Positions 7,687 to 16,589 of a stretch of DNA of 43,449 nucleotides are shown here, one piece after another. Each line of letters begins with the position of its first letter. Position 1 is the first letter of the stretch. Below the pieces are notes generated by a model. The model was not told the origin of the DNA. It did no database searches and worked only from the letters and a program-made list of their open reading frames with translations. Source of the DNA: Clostridium sp. (lineage in GTDB: Bacteria > Bacillota > Clostridia > Lachnospirales > Lachnospiraceae); contig JAMPGS010000009.1 of the NCBI GenBank assembly GCA_023663815.1, forward strand, positions 1 to 43,449, read 5' to 3'. The position numbers and the translations under genes are program-made.

Positions 7687-7824
7687 ATGCCGCACTCTTT
7701 TAACGGCTCCCAGCCCCATCTGTACTGCTATTATCAACCGGACGACTTGCTGGCGCAGGCCCGCGAAGCGCTAGGAGGTCGGGAGCTTACGGAGGTGGAG
7801 CGGAAAAGCTACTTGATTGATTAA
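7687..7824 (+). pseudogene. unrecognised gene fragment (C-terminal-looking remnant)
   Basis: An open stretch of 45 codons from an ATG at 7687 (MPHSFNGSQPHLYCYYQP ... ELTEVERKSYLID) ends in TAA at 7824. It has no ribosome binding site. It is clearly richer in G and C than the AT-rich DNA just before it, and codon choice is that of a real gene. I do not recognise the family. It looks like the tail of a gene whose 5' part was lost when the zeta-like locus arrived. The rest of the 258-base interval before the GH42 gene shows no other gene. Confidence 0.45.
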
Positions 7825-7907
7825 AGTAAAATGATTTATCTGATTATGGTGTAAGGCGGCTTGTCCGTTTATTGTTATTTGAAAAGAGAAAAGAAAGGAA
7901 AAAGAAA

Positions 7908-9935
7908 ATGACAGGCAATTATTTAATGCACGGCGGCGACTACAATCCAGAACAATGGCTTGATATGCCGGAGGTGCTGGAAACGGATATCGAGCGTTTT
8001 TTGGAGGCAAAGATTAACACGGTAACGCTGGGAGTTTTTTCATGGGCAAAGCTGGAGCCCAAGGAGGGCGAATACCATTTTGAGTGGCTGGAAAAAATCA
8101 TTGACAGGCTTTATGAAAACGGAATTTCAGTGATTCTCGCCACGCCCTCAGGAGCAAGGCCCCACTGGCTGGCGGATAAATACCCTGAAGTGCTGCGGGT
8201 AAATAAGATGCGGCAGCGCAATCTGTTTGGGGGCAGGCACAACCACTGTCTGACTTCTCCGATGTATCGGGAAAAGGTGCGCCGGATAGATACGGAGCTT
8301 GTAAAGCGGCTGGGCTCCCACCCGGCGGTGAAGATGTGGCATATTTCCAACGAGCTGGGCGGGGAGTGTCACTGTGAGCTTTGCCAAGGAGCTTTCCGGC
8401 AATGGCTGAAAAGAAAATACAAAACCATTGACGCGCTGAACAAGAGCTGGTGGACTACCTTTTGGAGCCACACCTACGATAGTTTTGAGCAGGTGGAGAG
8501 CCCTTCGCCCTTGGGAGAAAGGTCGGTTACGGGATTAAATTTGGATTGGCGGCGATTTATCTCGGATCAGACCATCGATTACATGGATGACGAGATTCAG
8601 GCCTTGAAGGCGGCGGGAGCGGTTCAGCCCATCACCACAAACCTTATGTATCATTTTTATGATATTGATTACTTCCGTCTGGCGGAAAAAATAGACATTG
8701 CCTCATGGGATAATTACCCCTCGTGGCATAAGCATGAGGAGTGGGAGACGGCGAGAGATACCGCTTTCTGGCACGACGTAATCCGCAGCCTGAAAAGAAA
8801 GCCCTTTTTCCTGATGGAATCCTGCCCCGGCGCAACCAACTGGAAGGATGTCAGCAAGCTGAAAAAGCCGGGTATGCTTTCGGCAACCTCCCTCCAGAGC
8901 ATCGCTCACGGCGCCGACGGGGCTATGTATTTCCAGATGCGGAAAGGGCGCGGCGCGTCGGAAAAGTTTCACGGCGCAGTGATAGACCACTACGATGGAA
9001 ACGACACAAGAACCTTTAGGGATGTGTGCAAGGCGGGGGAAATGCTGGAATGTCTTGGAGAGGTTACGGGAACTGAAACGATAGCGGAAGCTGCGGTCAT
9101 TTTTGACTGGGACAACCGCTGGGCTTTGGAGGGTTCGCAGGGGCCTAGAAATCAGGATTTACATTATCAGGAGTGCGTGGAAAAATCCTATCGGGCTTTG
9201 CGCAGGCTGGGGCTTAACGTTGACGTAATCGACCAGAGGAGCTCTTTTGCGCCTTACCGTTTTGTGGCGGCTCCTATGCAGTATTTATTCCATGAGGGCT
9301 TTGCCGAAAAGGTAAGGGAATTTGTGGAAAAGGGCGGCGTTTTTGTGCTTACCTACTGGTCCGGCGTGGTGGACGAAAACGACCTTTGCTTTTTGGGCGG
9401 CACGCCTCATGGCCTGATGGACGTGTTTGGGCTCCGCAGCGAGGAGATTGACGCTCTTTACGACGATGAGGAAAATCTGATATGCCGGGCGGACGGCGAG
9501 CTTGAGGGAATGAAGGACAGCTATGTCTGCAAGTACCTATGCCAGTTGGTAAAGCCCATTACCGCGAGGACCCTTATGGTTTACGGAAAGGATTTTTACG
9601 CCGGGACGCCCGCTCTTCTTGAAAATGACTTTGGAAAAGGCAAGGCGTACTATGTGTGCGCCGACGCGGAACAGGCCTTTTATGACGATTTGTACCGGAA
9701 GCTTGCGAAGGAAGCGGGTCTTTCAGGGGTCTATGAGGGCGAAATACCGGAGGGCGTGGAGGTCACAAGCAGAAGCGGCGAGGGAGCCGATTACCTGTTT
9801 TTCCAGAATTTTAACCGCAGCGACGTGCAGATAACTATGCCAGCGGCTATGCCAGAGGGCGAGGTTATATTTGGAAACAAAAGCGGATATATGAAGCCCT
9901 TGGAAGGGATTGTGGTGAAGGTCAGCAAGAAATAG
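7908..9935 (+). CDS. GH42 beta-galactosidase
   Basis: Hydrolyses terminal beta-galactosides of short oligosaccharides; no signal peptide is seen, so it is cytoplasmic. The 675-residue protein begins with the GH42 hallmark YLMHGGDYNPEQW. It has the acid/base glutamate E149 in WHISNELGG and the nucleophile E304 in FLMESCPGATNW, on a TIM barrel followed by a trimerisation domain (about 390-590) and a small C-terminal beta domain. The cysteine cluster C-H-C-x2-C after E149 matches the GH42 zinc site. A TTG at 7872 would add 12 residues, but AAGGA before 7908 and the canonical start favour the ATG. It faces the AraC gene tail-to-tail and lies near a second (GH2) beta-galactosidase, suggesting galactoside use. 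Confidence 0.93.
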   Translation: MTGNYLMHGGDYNPEQWLDMPEVLETDIERFLEAKINTVTLGVFSWAKLEPKEGEYHFEWLEKIIDRLYENGISVILATPSGARPHWLADKYPEVLRVNKMRQRNLFGGRHNHCLTSPMYREKVRRIDTELVKRLGSHPAVKMWHISNELGGECHCELCQGAFRQWLKRKYKTIDALNKSWWTTFWSHTYDSFEQVESPSPLGERSVTGLNLDWRRFISDQTIDYMDDEIQALKAAGAVQPITTNLMYHFYDIDYFRLAEKIDIASWDNYPSWHKHEEWETARDTAFWHDVIRSLKRKPFFLMESCPGATNWKDVSKLKKPGMLSATSLQSIAHGADGAMYFQMRKGRGASEKFHGAVIDHYDGNDTRTFRDVCKAGEMLECLGEVTGTETIAEAAVIFDWDNRWALEGSQGPRNQDLHYQECVEKSYRALRRLGLNVDVIDQRSSFAPYRFVAAPMQYLFHEGFAEKVREFVEKGGVFVLTYWSGVVDENDLCFLGGTPHGLMDVFGLRSEEIDALYDDEENLICRADGELEGMKDSYVCKYLCQLVKPITARTLMVYGKDFYAGTPALLENDFGKGKAYYVCADAEQAFYDDLYRKLAKEAGLSGVYEGEIPEGVEVTSRSGEGADYLFFQNFNRSDVQITMPAAMPEGEVIFGNKSGYMKPLEGIVVKVSKK

Positions 9936-10023
9936 ATGATAGATAAGCTCCTGTGCTGGCCGCGCCTTTTGCGGATAATGTATCCTCTCCGCAAGTAATA
10001 GATTTAAATGTTGTGTTTTGCGA

Positions 10024-10863
10024 CTATGCCTTCCGATACCCGGAGGGCGGGCAGCCGATTTGCTTTTTAAAAATTCTGCTGAAGTATAGGGGATTTTCGT
10101 ACCCCACAAGGCCGCTGATTTCCTGAATGGAGTAGTTTGTATTTTTCAACAGTTCTTTGGCCTTGTTCATGCGGATAGAAGTAATGTACTGCATGGGCGT
10201 CACGCCCATGTAGCGTTTGAAACTGCGGATAAACCAGCATACGCTCATATGCTGGTTTTTTGCGTATTCCTCGATGCAGATATTTTGGGAAAAGGACTCG
10301 TTAAAATAATGGACGGTGGCCTCCAGCTCATGGCGGCTTAAGTATTTTTCCGTGGAAAAGGCAAGCTGGGTTCGCTGGATTCCTACAAAAAGCTGGCGCA
10401 GGTAAAGGCATAAAAGTTCCTCAAAGCAGGGACGCTTTAACTGCAGTTCCAAGATAATGCTGCGGAAAAGCTCAAAGCAGTTGAAGGACTGGCCGCAGTA
10501 GAGAATCTGGGAGCTGCCAAAGCCAATTTTGTCCAGAAGCGTATCTGTCTCGCTGCCGGAAAAATGAACCCAGCAGACCTCCGGGTTATCCTCGGCATAA
10601 TAGGAGTAATGCTGGTTTTCGCCGGGGCGGTACAGCACCATATGTCCTTCTGAAATTTCTTTTTTGCCGTCTTTTAAGTAAAAAAAGGCTCTCCCGGAGG
10701 AAATATATAAGAGCTGGTAATCTTTGCGGCCCTCAGGCCGTATGGTAGTCATGTCCGGCCGGTGAATCAGGCGGTAAATGCCGCATCCACTGACGAGAAG
10801 GGGGTGATCCTGCGCTTCAATTTCAATATCTAAGTCATTTAAATAACCAGTGTTTGCATACAT
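10024..10863 (-). CDS. AraC-family transcriptional regulator
   Basis: DNA-binding regulator, most likely sugar-responsive. The 279-residue protein has an N-terminal cupin-type sensing domain (about 20-150, with RPDMTTIRPEGRKDY and a jelly-roll-like H-x-E stretch). A C-terminal double helix-turn-helix follows (about 180-279), ending in the AraC signature NYSIQEISGLVGYENPLYFSRIFKK and GCPPSGYRK. A TTG 39 bases further upstream is in frame, but the ATG at 10863 has AAGGA 10 bases before it. It lies between two beta-galactosidase genes and is divergent from the GH2 gene, so both are natural targets. Its own promoter (10928-10956) and the lacZ region occupy the same 220-bp gap. Confidence 0.9.
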   Translation of the reverse strand: MYANTGYLNDLDIEIEAQDHPLLVSGCGIYRLIHRPDMTTIRPEGRKDYQLLYISSGRAFFYLKDGKKEISEGHMVLYRPGENQHYSYYAEDNPEVCWVHFSGSETDTLLDKIGFGSSQILYCGQSFNCFELFRSIILELQLKRPCFEELLCLYLRQLFVGIQRTQLAFSTEKYLSRHELEATVHYFNESFSQNICIEEYAKNQHMSVCWFIRSFKRYMGVTPMQYITSIRMNKAKELLKNTNYSIQEISGLVGYENPLYFSRIFKKQIGCPPSGYRKA

Positions 10864-10927
10864 GGCGGCCAAATTCCTTTCCGTGTGCGAAGGTGCGCAC
10901 AAAAGCCGTGTGAAAGCTGCTAATGCA

Positions 10928-10956
10928 ATTGTATCATTTTGTGCATATTTTGTCCA
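10928..10956 (-). promoter_or_regulatory. promoter of the AraC regulator gene
   Basis: On the minus strand TGGACA (complement of 10951-10956), a 17-base spacer and TACAAT (complement of 10928-10933) lie about 65 bases upstream of the start. Confidence 0.65.
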
Positions 10957-10966
10957 ATACTGGCTA

Positions 10967-10995
10967 TGGTTATTTGCGCGGCGGTTTTTTATAAT
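10967..10995 (+). promoter_or_regulatory. candidate activator-dependent promoter of the GH2 gene
   Basis: TATAAT at 10990-10995 is preceded, 17 bases earlier, only by TGGTTA (10967-10972), a poor -35. A good -10 with a weak -35 next to a divergent AraC gene fits activator-dependent expression. The operator itself was not identified. Confidence 0.4.
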
Positions 10996-11083
10996 CTATC
11001 TCATAGCGCGTTGGCCTTTGCAAGTGGAAATGTCAATGTCTGAAATAAAAGGTATCAGGAGTAAAAAATTAGGAGGAAAAGAA

Positions 11084-14000
11084 ATGATTGTTCCAAGGTA
11101 TTATGAAGATTTAAAGGTGCTGCATAAGAATACAATGCCAAACAGGGCTTATTATATTCCGGCCTCCACTAGAATGGACGGCGTGAGAATGACGGATCGC
11201 TTTGTACTGCTTTCCGGCCAGTGGAAGTTTCGTTACTTTGACAGTATCTACGATGTGAAGGAGGAGTTTTTCAAGGAAGGCTTTGACACGGAGGGCTTTG
11301 ATACCGTGACGGTGCCGGGAGTGTGGCAGAATTACGGCTATGACAGGCACCAGTATACAAACACCCGTTATCCTTTCCCTATGGATCCGCCCTATGTGCC
11401 GCTGGCAAATCCCTGCGGCGAGTATGTGCGTACTTTTGTGTATCACAAGGACGAGAAAGCGCCTAAGGCGTTCCTCAATTTTGAGGGCGTGGATTCCTGC
11501 TTTTATGTGTGGGTAAACGGCAGCTTTGTGGGCTACAGTCAGGTATCCCATTCCACCAGCGAATTTGACGTGACGGATGATTTGCGGGAGGGTGAAAATA
11601 CCTTGGCCGTGCTGGTGCTTAAATGGTGCGACGGCAGTTATTTTGAGGATCAGGACAAGTTCCGCATGAGCGGAATCTTTAGGGATGTGTATCTTCTGCG
11701 CAGGCCCAAAGAAGGCATTTTCGATTATTTTGTGAAGGCGCAGCCCTCAAAAGATTACAAGAGCGGAAGGGTGGAAATTAGCTTTAAATATCAAAATTGG
11801 CCGGTTGCCATAAAAGCTTCGCTTTTTAACAGGGAGGGAAAACTGATTTCCTCTACCGAGGCGAAGGGTGAAAAGGCGGTTCTTGAGGTGGAAAAGGCGC
11901 GCCTTTGGAACGCCGAGCAGCCTTATTTATACACGCTGGTTTTGGAGACGGAAGGCGAAGTGATTTCCGATAAGGTGGGTATCCGCGAGATTCACGCGGC
12001 GGACGGCGTTTTGTATATCAACGGCGTGAAGGTGAAATTCCACGGGACAAACCGCCATGACAGCGACCCGGAAACAGGTTTTGCTATCAGCCCTCAGCAG
12101 CTTATGAAGGATTTAAAGCTGATGAAAGAGCATAATATGAACGCAATCCGTACCAGCCATTACCCTAATGCGCCTTGGGCTTATCAGCTTTACGACGAGC
12201 TGGGCTTTTTTGTGATTGACGAGGCGGACAATGAAAGCCACGGGACAAACGACGTTTACGCCAAGGCGTTGGATATGGAGGAGAAAATTAAGTATTGGAA
12301 TGAGATGGTTGCGTCGGGAAAAGAAGACATGTTTTTCCGCCATGCGGACATTGCAAAGAGATTCGAGCGCTGGAGCGAGGCGATTTCCGACAACCCGGAG
12401 TACATTGACGCAACCCTTGACAGGGTGCAGCGGTGCGTGGAGCGGGATAAGAACCGCCCCTGCGTGGTTATCTGGTCTATGGGAAACGAGTGCGCATACG
12501 GGCGTACCTTCGAGGAGGCTCTTGCGTGGACAAAGGCGTTTGACGCCACCCGCTTAACCCACTATGAGAGCGCGCTTTACACTACCAAAAAGCGTAAATA
12601 CAACTTCGACAATCTGGATACGTTCAGCCGTATGTATCCCACGATAAAGGAGATTCATCAATATTTTGAGAAGGACGGCTCAAAGCCCTTTGTTATGTGC
12701 GAATACTGCCATGCCATGGGGAACGGCCCCGGCGATTTGGAAGATTATTTCCAAGTAGTTCATCAGTACGAGGGCGCCTGCGGCGGCTTTATGTGGGAGT
12801 GGTGCGACCATGCCATCGATATGGGCAAGACTATAGAGGGGAAAAAGGTGTATGCCTACGGCGGCGATCATGGAGAGTATCCCAACGACGGCAACTTCTG
12901 CATGGACGGCCTTGTATATCCCGACAGAAGGCCCCACACCGGGCTTATGGAGTTTAAGAACGTACACCGCCCGGCTAGAGTGGTTTCCTTTAGTCAAGAA
13001 AAGAAGGAAATGGTATTAAAAAATTACATGGACTTCGTGAATTTAAAGGATTATTTGACTGTTAAATATGAGGCGCTCTGCGACGGTGTTGCGGTGGGAG
13101 CGGGCGTCGTTGAAAATCAGGAGCTTTTGGACATTCCGGCGCACGAGGAAAAAGCCGTTCCCGTTGATTTTGAGGTTCCGGCTAAGGGTAAATGTTATTT
13201 GAAGGTTTCCTATTTCTTAAAGGAGGCCGACGGGGTTCTTCCGGCAGGCTTTCCGCTGGGCTTTGAGGAAGTGGAAATAAAGACGCAGGAGAATCGGAAT
13301 CAAAAGGTGAAAGAGCTGTTTGCCCCCTGCGGGAAGAAAGCGGAATGGAAAGTAGAGGAAGAGGATGCTAGAATCACCGTTTCCACACCGGAATTTACGT
13401 ATACCTACGACAAGCTGACGGGCCTGTTTACAGAGATGGTTTATGGAAACCGCACTTTGTTGGAGCGGCCTATGGAATTTAATATTTGGCGGGCCCCCAC
13501 GGACAATGACCGTAATGTAAAGATGGAGTGGAGAAACGCTAAATATGACAAAACTGTCACAAGAGCCTATGAGACAAGAGTTGCGGCAGAAGCGGATAAG
13601 GTTACCGTGGAGACAAGGCTTTCCATATCGGCCGTTTATATTCAAAGAATCTTGAACGTCAATGCCTGCTGGACCATCTGGCCGGACGGAAAGGTGGATG
13701 TAAAATTAGATGTGAAAAAAGACCCCATTTTCCCATTTCTTCCAAGGTTCGGGCTCCGTTTGTTCCTGCCTAAGTCCATGGCAAGGGCAACCTACTGCGG
13801 AATTGGGCCCGTGGAGAGCTACATTGACAAGAAGTGGGCCGGATATCACGGCGTTTTTGATACCAGCGTAAAGGCGATGCATGAGGATTACATTAGGCCG
13901 CAGGAGAACGGCAGCCATTACGACTGCGATTACGTGACCCTGCAGAGCGGAAAGGCGTCCCTCACTGTGGCGGGAGAGGAAACCTTCTCCTTTAACGCGT

Positions 14001-14197
14001 CGGTTTACACGCAGGAGGAGCTGACGGAGAAAGCCCACAATTACGAGCTGACGGAAGCGCCGTATATGGTGCTGTGCGTGGACTACCGCCAGAGCGGTAT
14101 CGGCTCAAATAGCTGCGGGCCGATGTTGGCGGAGCAGTATCAGCTAAACGAGGAGGAATTCTGCTTTAAGGTGCGGTTTGTGCCTGAATGTATGTAA
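11084..14197 (+). CDS. lacZ: GH2 beta-galactosidase (LacZ type)
   Basis: Cytoplasmic retaining beta-galactosidase. The 1037-residue protein has the five-domain LacZ layout: jelly-roll N-terminal domain with GVWQNYGYDRHQYTN, immunoglobulin-like domain, TIM barrel, second linker domain, and a C-terminal Bgal small-chain domain with RAPTDND and GIGPVESYIDKK. The acid/base E469 is in WSMGNECAYG and the nucleophile E540 in MCEYCHAMGNG. The frame stays open for 78 codons upstream, but AGGAGG at 11071-11076 sets the ATG at 11084. Divergent from the AraC gene, which probably controls it. Followed after 289 bases by an HD-domain gene with its own promoter. Confidence 0.95.
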   Translation: MIVPRYYEDLKVLHKNTMPNRAYYIPASTRMDGVRMTDRFVLLSGQWKFRYFDSIYDVKEEFFKEGFDTEGFDTVTVPGVWQNYGYDRHQYTNTRYPFPMDPPYVPLANPCGEYVRTFVYHKDEKAPKAFLNFEGVDSCFYVWVNGSFVGYSQVSHSTSEFDVTDDLREGENTLAVLVLKWCDGSYFEDQDKFRMSGIFRDVYLLRRPKEGIFDYFVKAQPSKDYKSGRVEISFKYQNWPVAIKASLFNREGKLISSTEAKGEKAVLEVEKARLWNAEQPYLYTLVLETEGEVISDKVGIREIHAADGVLYINGVKVKFHGTNRHDSDPETGFAISPQQLMKDLKLMKEHNMNAIRTSHYPNAPWAYQLYDELGFFVIDEADNESHGTNDVYAKALDMEEKIKYWNEMVASGKEDMFFRHADIAKRFERWSEAISDNPEYIDATLDRVQRCVERDKNRPCVVIWSMGNECAYGRTFEEALAWTKAFDATRLTHYESALYTTKKRKYNFDNLDTFSRMYPTIKEIHQYFEKDGSKPFVMCEYCHAMGNGPGDLEDYFQVVHQYEGACGGFMWEWCDHAIDMGKTIEGKKVYAYGGDHGEYPNDGNFCMDGLVYPDRRPHTGLMEFKNVHRPARVVSFSQEKKEMVLKNYMDFVNLKDYLTVKYEALCDGVAVGAGVVENQELLDIPAHEEKAVPVDFEVPAKGKCYLKVSYFLKEADGVLPAGFPLGFEEVEIKTQENRNQKVKELFAPCGKKAEWKVEEEDARITVSTPEFTYTYDKLTGLFTEMVYGNRTLLERPMEFNIWRAPTDNDRNVKMEWRNAKYDKTVTRAYETRVAAEADKVTVETRLSISAVYIQRILNVNACWTIWPDGKVDVKLDVKKDPIFPFLPRFGLRLFLPKSMARATYCGIGPVESYIDKKWAGYHGVFDTSVKAMHEDYIRPQENGSHYDCDYVTLQSGKASLTVAGEETFSFNASVYTQEELTEKAHNYELTEAPYMVLCVDYRQSGIGSNSCGPMLAEQYQLNEEEFCFKVRFVPECM

Positions 14198-14273
14198 ATG
14201 TGCGCAAAGGCAGCGTTCAGCCTGCGGGCCGGTTGACTTTGAGCATTGACGAGAGGAAGATTGTGCGCCCGCA

Positions 14274-14302
14274 TTGTAATTTAATTAAAAATCCGTTATA
14301 CT
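14274..14302 (+). promoter_or_regulatory. promoter upstream of the HD-domain gene
   Basis: TTGTAA (14274-14279), 17 bases, TATACT (14297-14302). It lies in the gap after lacZ and precedes the small ORF at 14327 and the HD gene. Confidence 0.55.
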
Positions 14303-14326
14303 TAAAGGCACGCGGAGGCTTTTAGT

Positions 14327-14524
14327 ATGGCGGATTTTTTGCGGAGCACGAAAGTTAGCGATATCTTGCAAAGCATGGCAGCGGCAGAAATGAACAGCCG
14401 CGCAGAGGGCGGCGTTTGTTGGGATAAGCTGTTTTGCAAGAAGCCGCCCGCCGCAGCGTTTGAAAGTAGGAAGGAAAGGATAAAAAATGGAATCACTGGA
14501 TTTGCTGTATCGGGAAATGATTGA
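14327..14524 (+). CDS. possible small ORF overlapping the HD gene start
   Basis: A 65-codon frame beginning MADFLRSTKVSDILQS has GGAGG (14314-14318) 8 bases before its ATG. It ends 38 bases inside the HD-domain gene. I recognise no family. It could be a short translated leader that couples to the HD gene, or a chance frame with a fortuitous ribosome binding site; the good initiation site is the only support. Confidence 0.3.
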   Translation: MADFLRSTKVSDILQSMAAAEMNSRAEGGVCWDKLFCKKPPAAAFESRKERIKNGITGFAVSGND

Positions 14525-14978
14525 TTACTATAAGGGGGACGCCGGGAGAATTCAGCATTTTGTGAAGGTACACAGCTTTGCGGGCTTGATTGGGAGGCTG
14601 GAAGAGCTGGAGGCGGACACGCAGCTTGTACTGGAAGCGGCGGCCTATGTACATGATATTGGAATCCAACCGGCGGAAGAGCTGTATGGAAGCAGCGAGG
14701 GAAAACTGCAGGAAAAGCTGGGGCCAAAGCCTGCGAGGGAACTGCTTAAGCGATGCGGGTTTTCTGATGCCCACGCAGAGAGAATTGCCTATCTGGTGGC
14801 CCATCATCACACCTATGATAATATTAACGGGGAGGACTATCAGATTTTGGTGGAAGCGGATTTTCTGGTAAATTTGTACGAGGGCAATAGTCCGAAGGAA
14901 GCGGTAAAGCAGGCCTATGAAAAGATTTTCCGAACAAAGTCCGGGAAAGAAATTTGCAGGACCATGTTTAATTTATAG
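14487..14978 (+). CDS. HD-domain phosphohydrolase
   Basis: Predicted metal-dependent phosphohydrolase. The 163-residue protein consists of one HD domain with metal ligands H24 (or H29), H56-D57 in AAYVHDIGI, H106-H108 in VAHHHTYDN and D125 in VEADFLVNL. Small HD proteins of this kind act on nucleotides or related phosphate esters; the substrate here is unknown. AAGGA 8 bases before the ATG gives a good start. It precedes the carboxylesterase gene by 37 bases and may be co-transcribed with it. Confidence 0.85.
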   Translation: MESLDLLYREMIDYYKGDAGRIQHFVKVHSFAGLIGRLEELEADTQLVLEAAAYVHDIGIQPAEELYGSSEGKLQEKLGPKPARELLKRCGFSDAHAERIAYLVAHHHTYDNINGEDYQILVEADFLVNLYEGNSPKEAVKQAYEKIFRTKSGKEICRTMFNL

Positions 14979-15015
14979 AAGAAACAAGTAGAAATAGAGA
15001 AGAGGAGGTATAAAA

Positions 15016-16572
15016 ATGGAGCGTTTATTTACTTATCACACAGAAAAGGTGCATGTGCAGACAAAACAAGGAACGGTGCGGGGGTATTGCTACGACGATA
15101 TTTCTATCTTTAAGGGAATCCCTTACGCAAGAGCAAAGCGTTTTCACGCGCCGGAGGCAATTAAGAGCTGGGAGGGAATTTTGGACGCCACAAGCTACGG
15201 CTGCGTATGCCCGCTTTTGGATCTTGGAAAGCCCCACGGGGAGCTGCTTGTGCCCCACCGCTATTGGGTGATGGACGAGAACTGCCAGAATTTAAACGTG
15301 TGGACGCCGGGGTGCGACGACGGTAAGCGTCCGGTGCTGGTGTGGCTGCATGGAGGCGGCTTCCGGGACGGCTCCGCCATAGAGCAGATTGCCTATGAGG
15401 GAGAAAATATGAGCCGCGAGGGTCAGGTGGTTGTGGTATCCATCAATCATCGTCTGAATGTGCTGGGCTACTGTGATTTGTCTGATTTTGGGGAGGAATA
15501 CGCCAACTCAGGCAACGCGGGAACAGACGATATTATTGCGGCTTTAAGGTGGGTTCAGGAAAATATCGCAGCCTTTGGCGGGGACCCCGACAATGTGACG
15601 GTGTTCGGGCAGTCCGGGGGCGGCGCGAAGGTGACGACGCTTTTGCAGACCCCGGCGGCGGACGGCCTTTATGCAAAAGGCGTAAATATGAGCGGCATTA
15701 TCGGTTCGGTGCTGAGCGACAGCAAGGGGAGCGGGAAAGAGCTGGTGCAGGCCATGATGGCGGAGCTGAATATCAGCGACGTGAAGGAACTGGAAACAGT
15801 ACCTTACAGCGCGCTGGCGGAGGCTTACAAGAAGGTGAGCCCTGCTCTTGCAGCGGAAGGGAAATATGTGGGCGGCACGCCGCATCCCAACGCTTTCTAC
15901 AAGGGAGTGCCGGAGGAGAACGGCTTTAGAGAGGAGACGGCCCATATTCCCATGCTGATTGGAACGGTTTACGGGGAGTTTACCTCCTTTGTGTCGGCGG
16001 TCAGCGACAAGCATAAAATGACGGCGGAGGAAGGCGAAGCGGCGGTAAAAGAGAAATTTGGCGAGGAGAAGGCCGCGGAGCTGCTTCCTTTATTTAAGAA
16101 AGCTTACCCTGAGCGCAATCCGGTGGATTTGCTGAATTTGGATTTCTTGTTCCGTCTGCCCACCCAGAACTATATCCGTCTGCGGAGCGCGCTGAACGAC
16201 TGCACGTATTCCTATTTGTTTAATCAGGATTTGCCGGTGGACGGCGGCCGCACGCCGTGGCATTGCTCTGATATTGCTTTTGTATTCCATAATACCTCTT
16301 TGGTGCCTACCGCGCAGCTTCCGGGAGTGACGGAAAAGCTGGAGGAGCAGATTTTCGGCTGTATGATGGCCTTTGCCAGAACAGGCAATCCCAATCATGA
16401 GAAGATTCCAAGCTGGCCCGCAAGCAAGCCCGGACAGGAGCAGACTATGGTGTTTGATGAAAAGACCAGTCTGCGCTGCAATTTTGACGCGGAGCTGATG
16501 CCGCTGTTTGCAAAGTATATGGCGCCGCTTTTTATAAAAGAGGACGGAAATATGGAGAACGTGTTGCACTGA
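15016..16572 (+). CDS. type-B carboxylesterase
   Basis: Alpha/beta-hydrolase of the carboxylesterase type B / para-nitrobenzyl esterase family. The 518-residue protein has an oxyanion-hole HGGGF motif, nucleophile S200 in FGQSGGGAK, the acid E321 in TVYGEFTSF and the histidine H416 in PWHCSDIAFVF, the complete triad in the expected order. No signal peptide is visible. AGGAGG precedes the ATG. The position between glycosidase genes suggests removal of acyl groups from plant or host glycans, but this is inferred from the neighbours. The GH43 gene follows 17 bases later. Confidence 0.9.
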   Translation: MERLFTYHTEKVHVQTKQGTVRGYCYDDISIFKGIPYARAKRFHAPEAIKSWEGILDATSYGCVCPLLDLGKPHGELLVPHRYWVMDENCQNLNVWTPGCDDGKRPVLVWLHGGGFRDGSAIEQIAYEGENMSREGQVVVVSINHRLNVLGYCDLSDFGEEYANSGNAGTDDIIAALRWVQENIAAFGGDPDNVTVFGQSGGGAKVTTLLQTPAADGLYAKGVNMSGIIGSVLSDSKGSGKELVQAMMAELNISDVKELETVPYSALAEAYKKVSPALAAEGKYVGGTPHPNAFYKGVPEENGFREETAHIPMLIGTVYGEFTSFVSAVSDKHKMTAEEGEAAVKEKFGEEKAAELLPLFKKAYPERNPVDLLNLDFLFRLPTQNYIRLRSALNDCTYSYLFNQDLPVDGGRTPWHCSDIAFVFHNTSLVPTAQLPGVTEKLEEQIFGCMMAFARTGNPNHEKIPSWPASKPGQEQTMVFDEKTSLRCNFDAELMPLFAKYMAPLFIKEDGNMENVLH

Positions 16573-16589
16573 CGGAAAGGAAAACAAGG

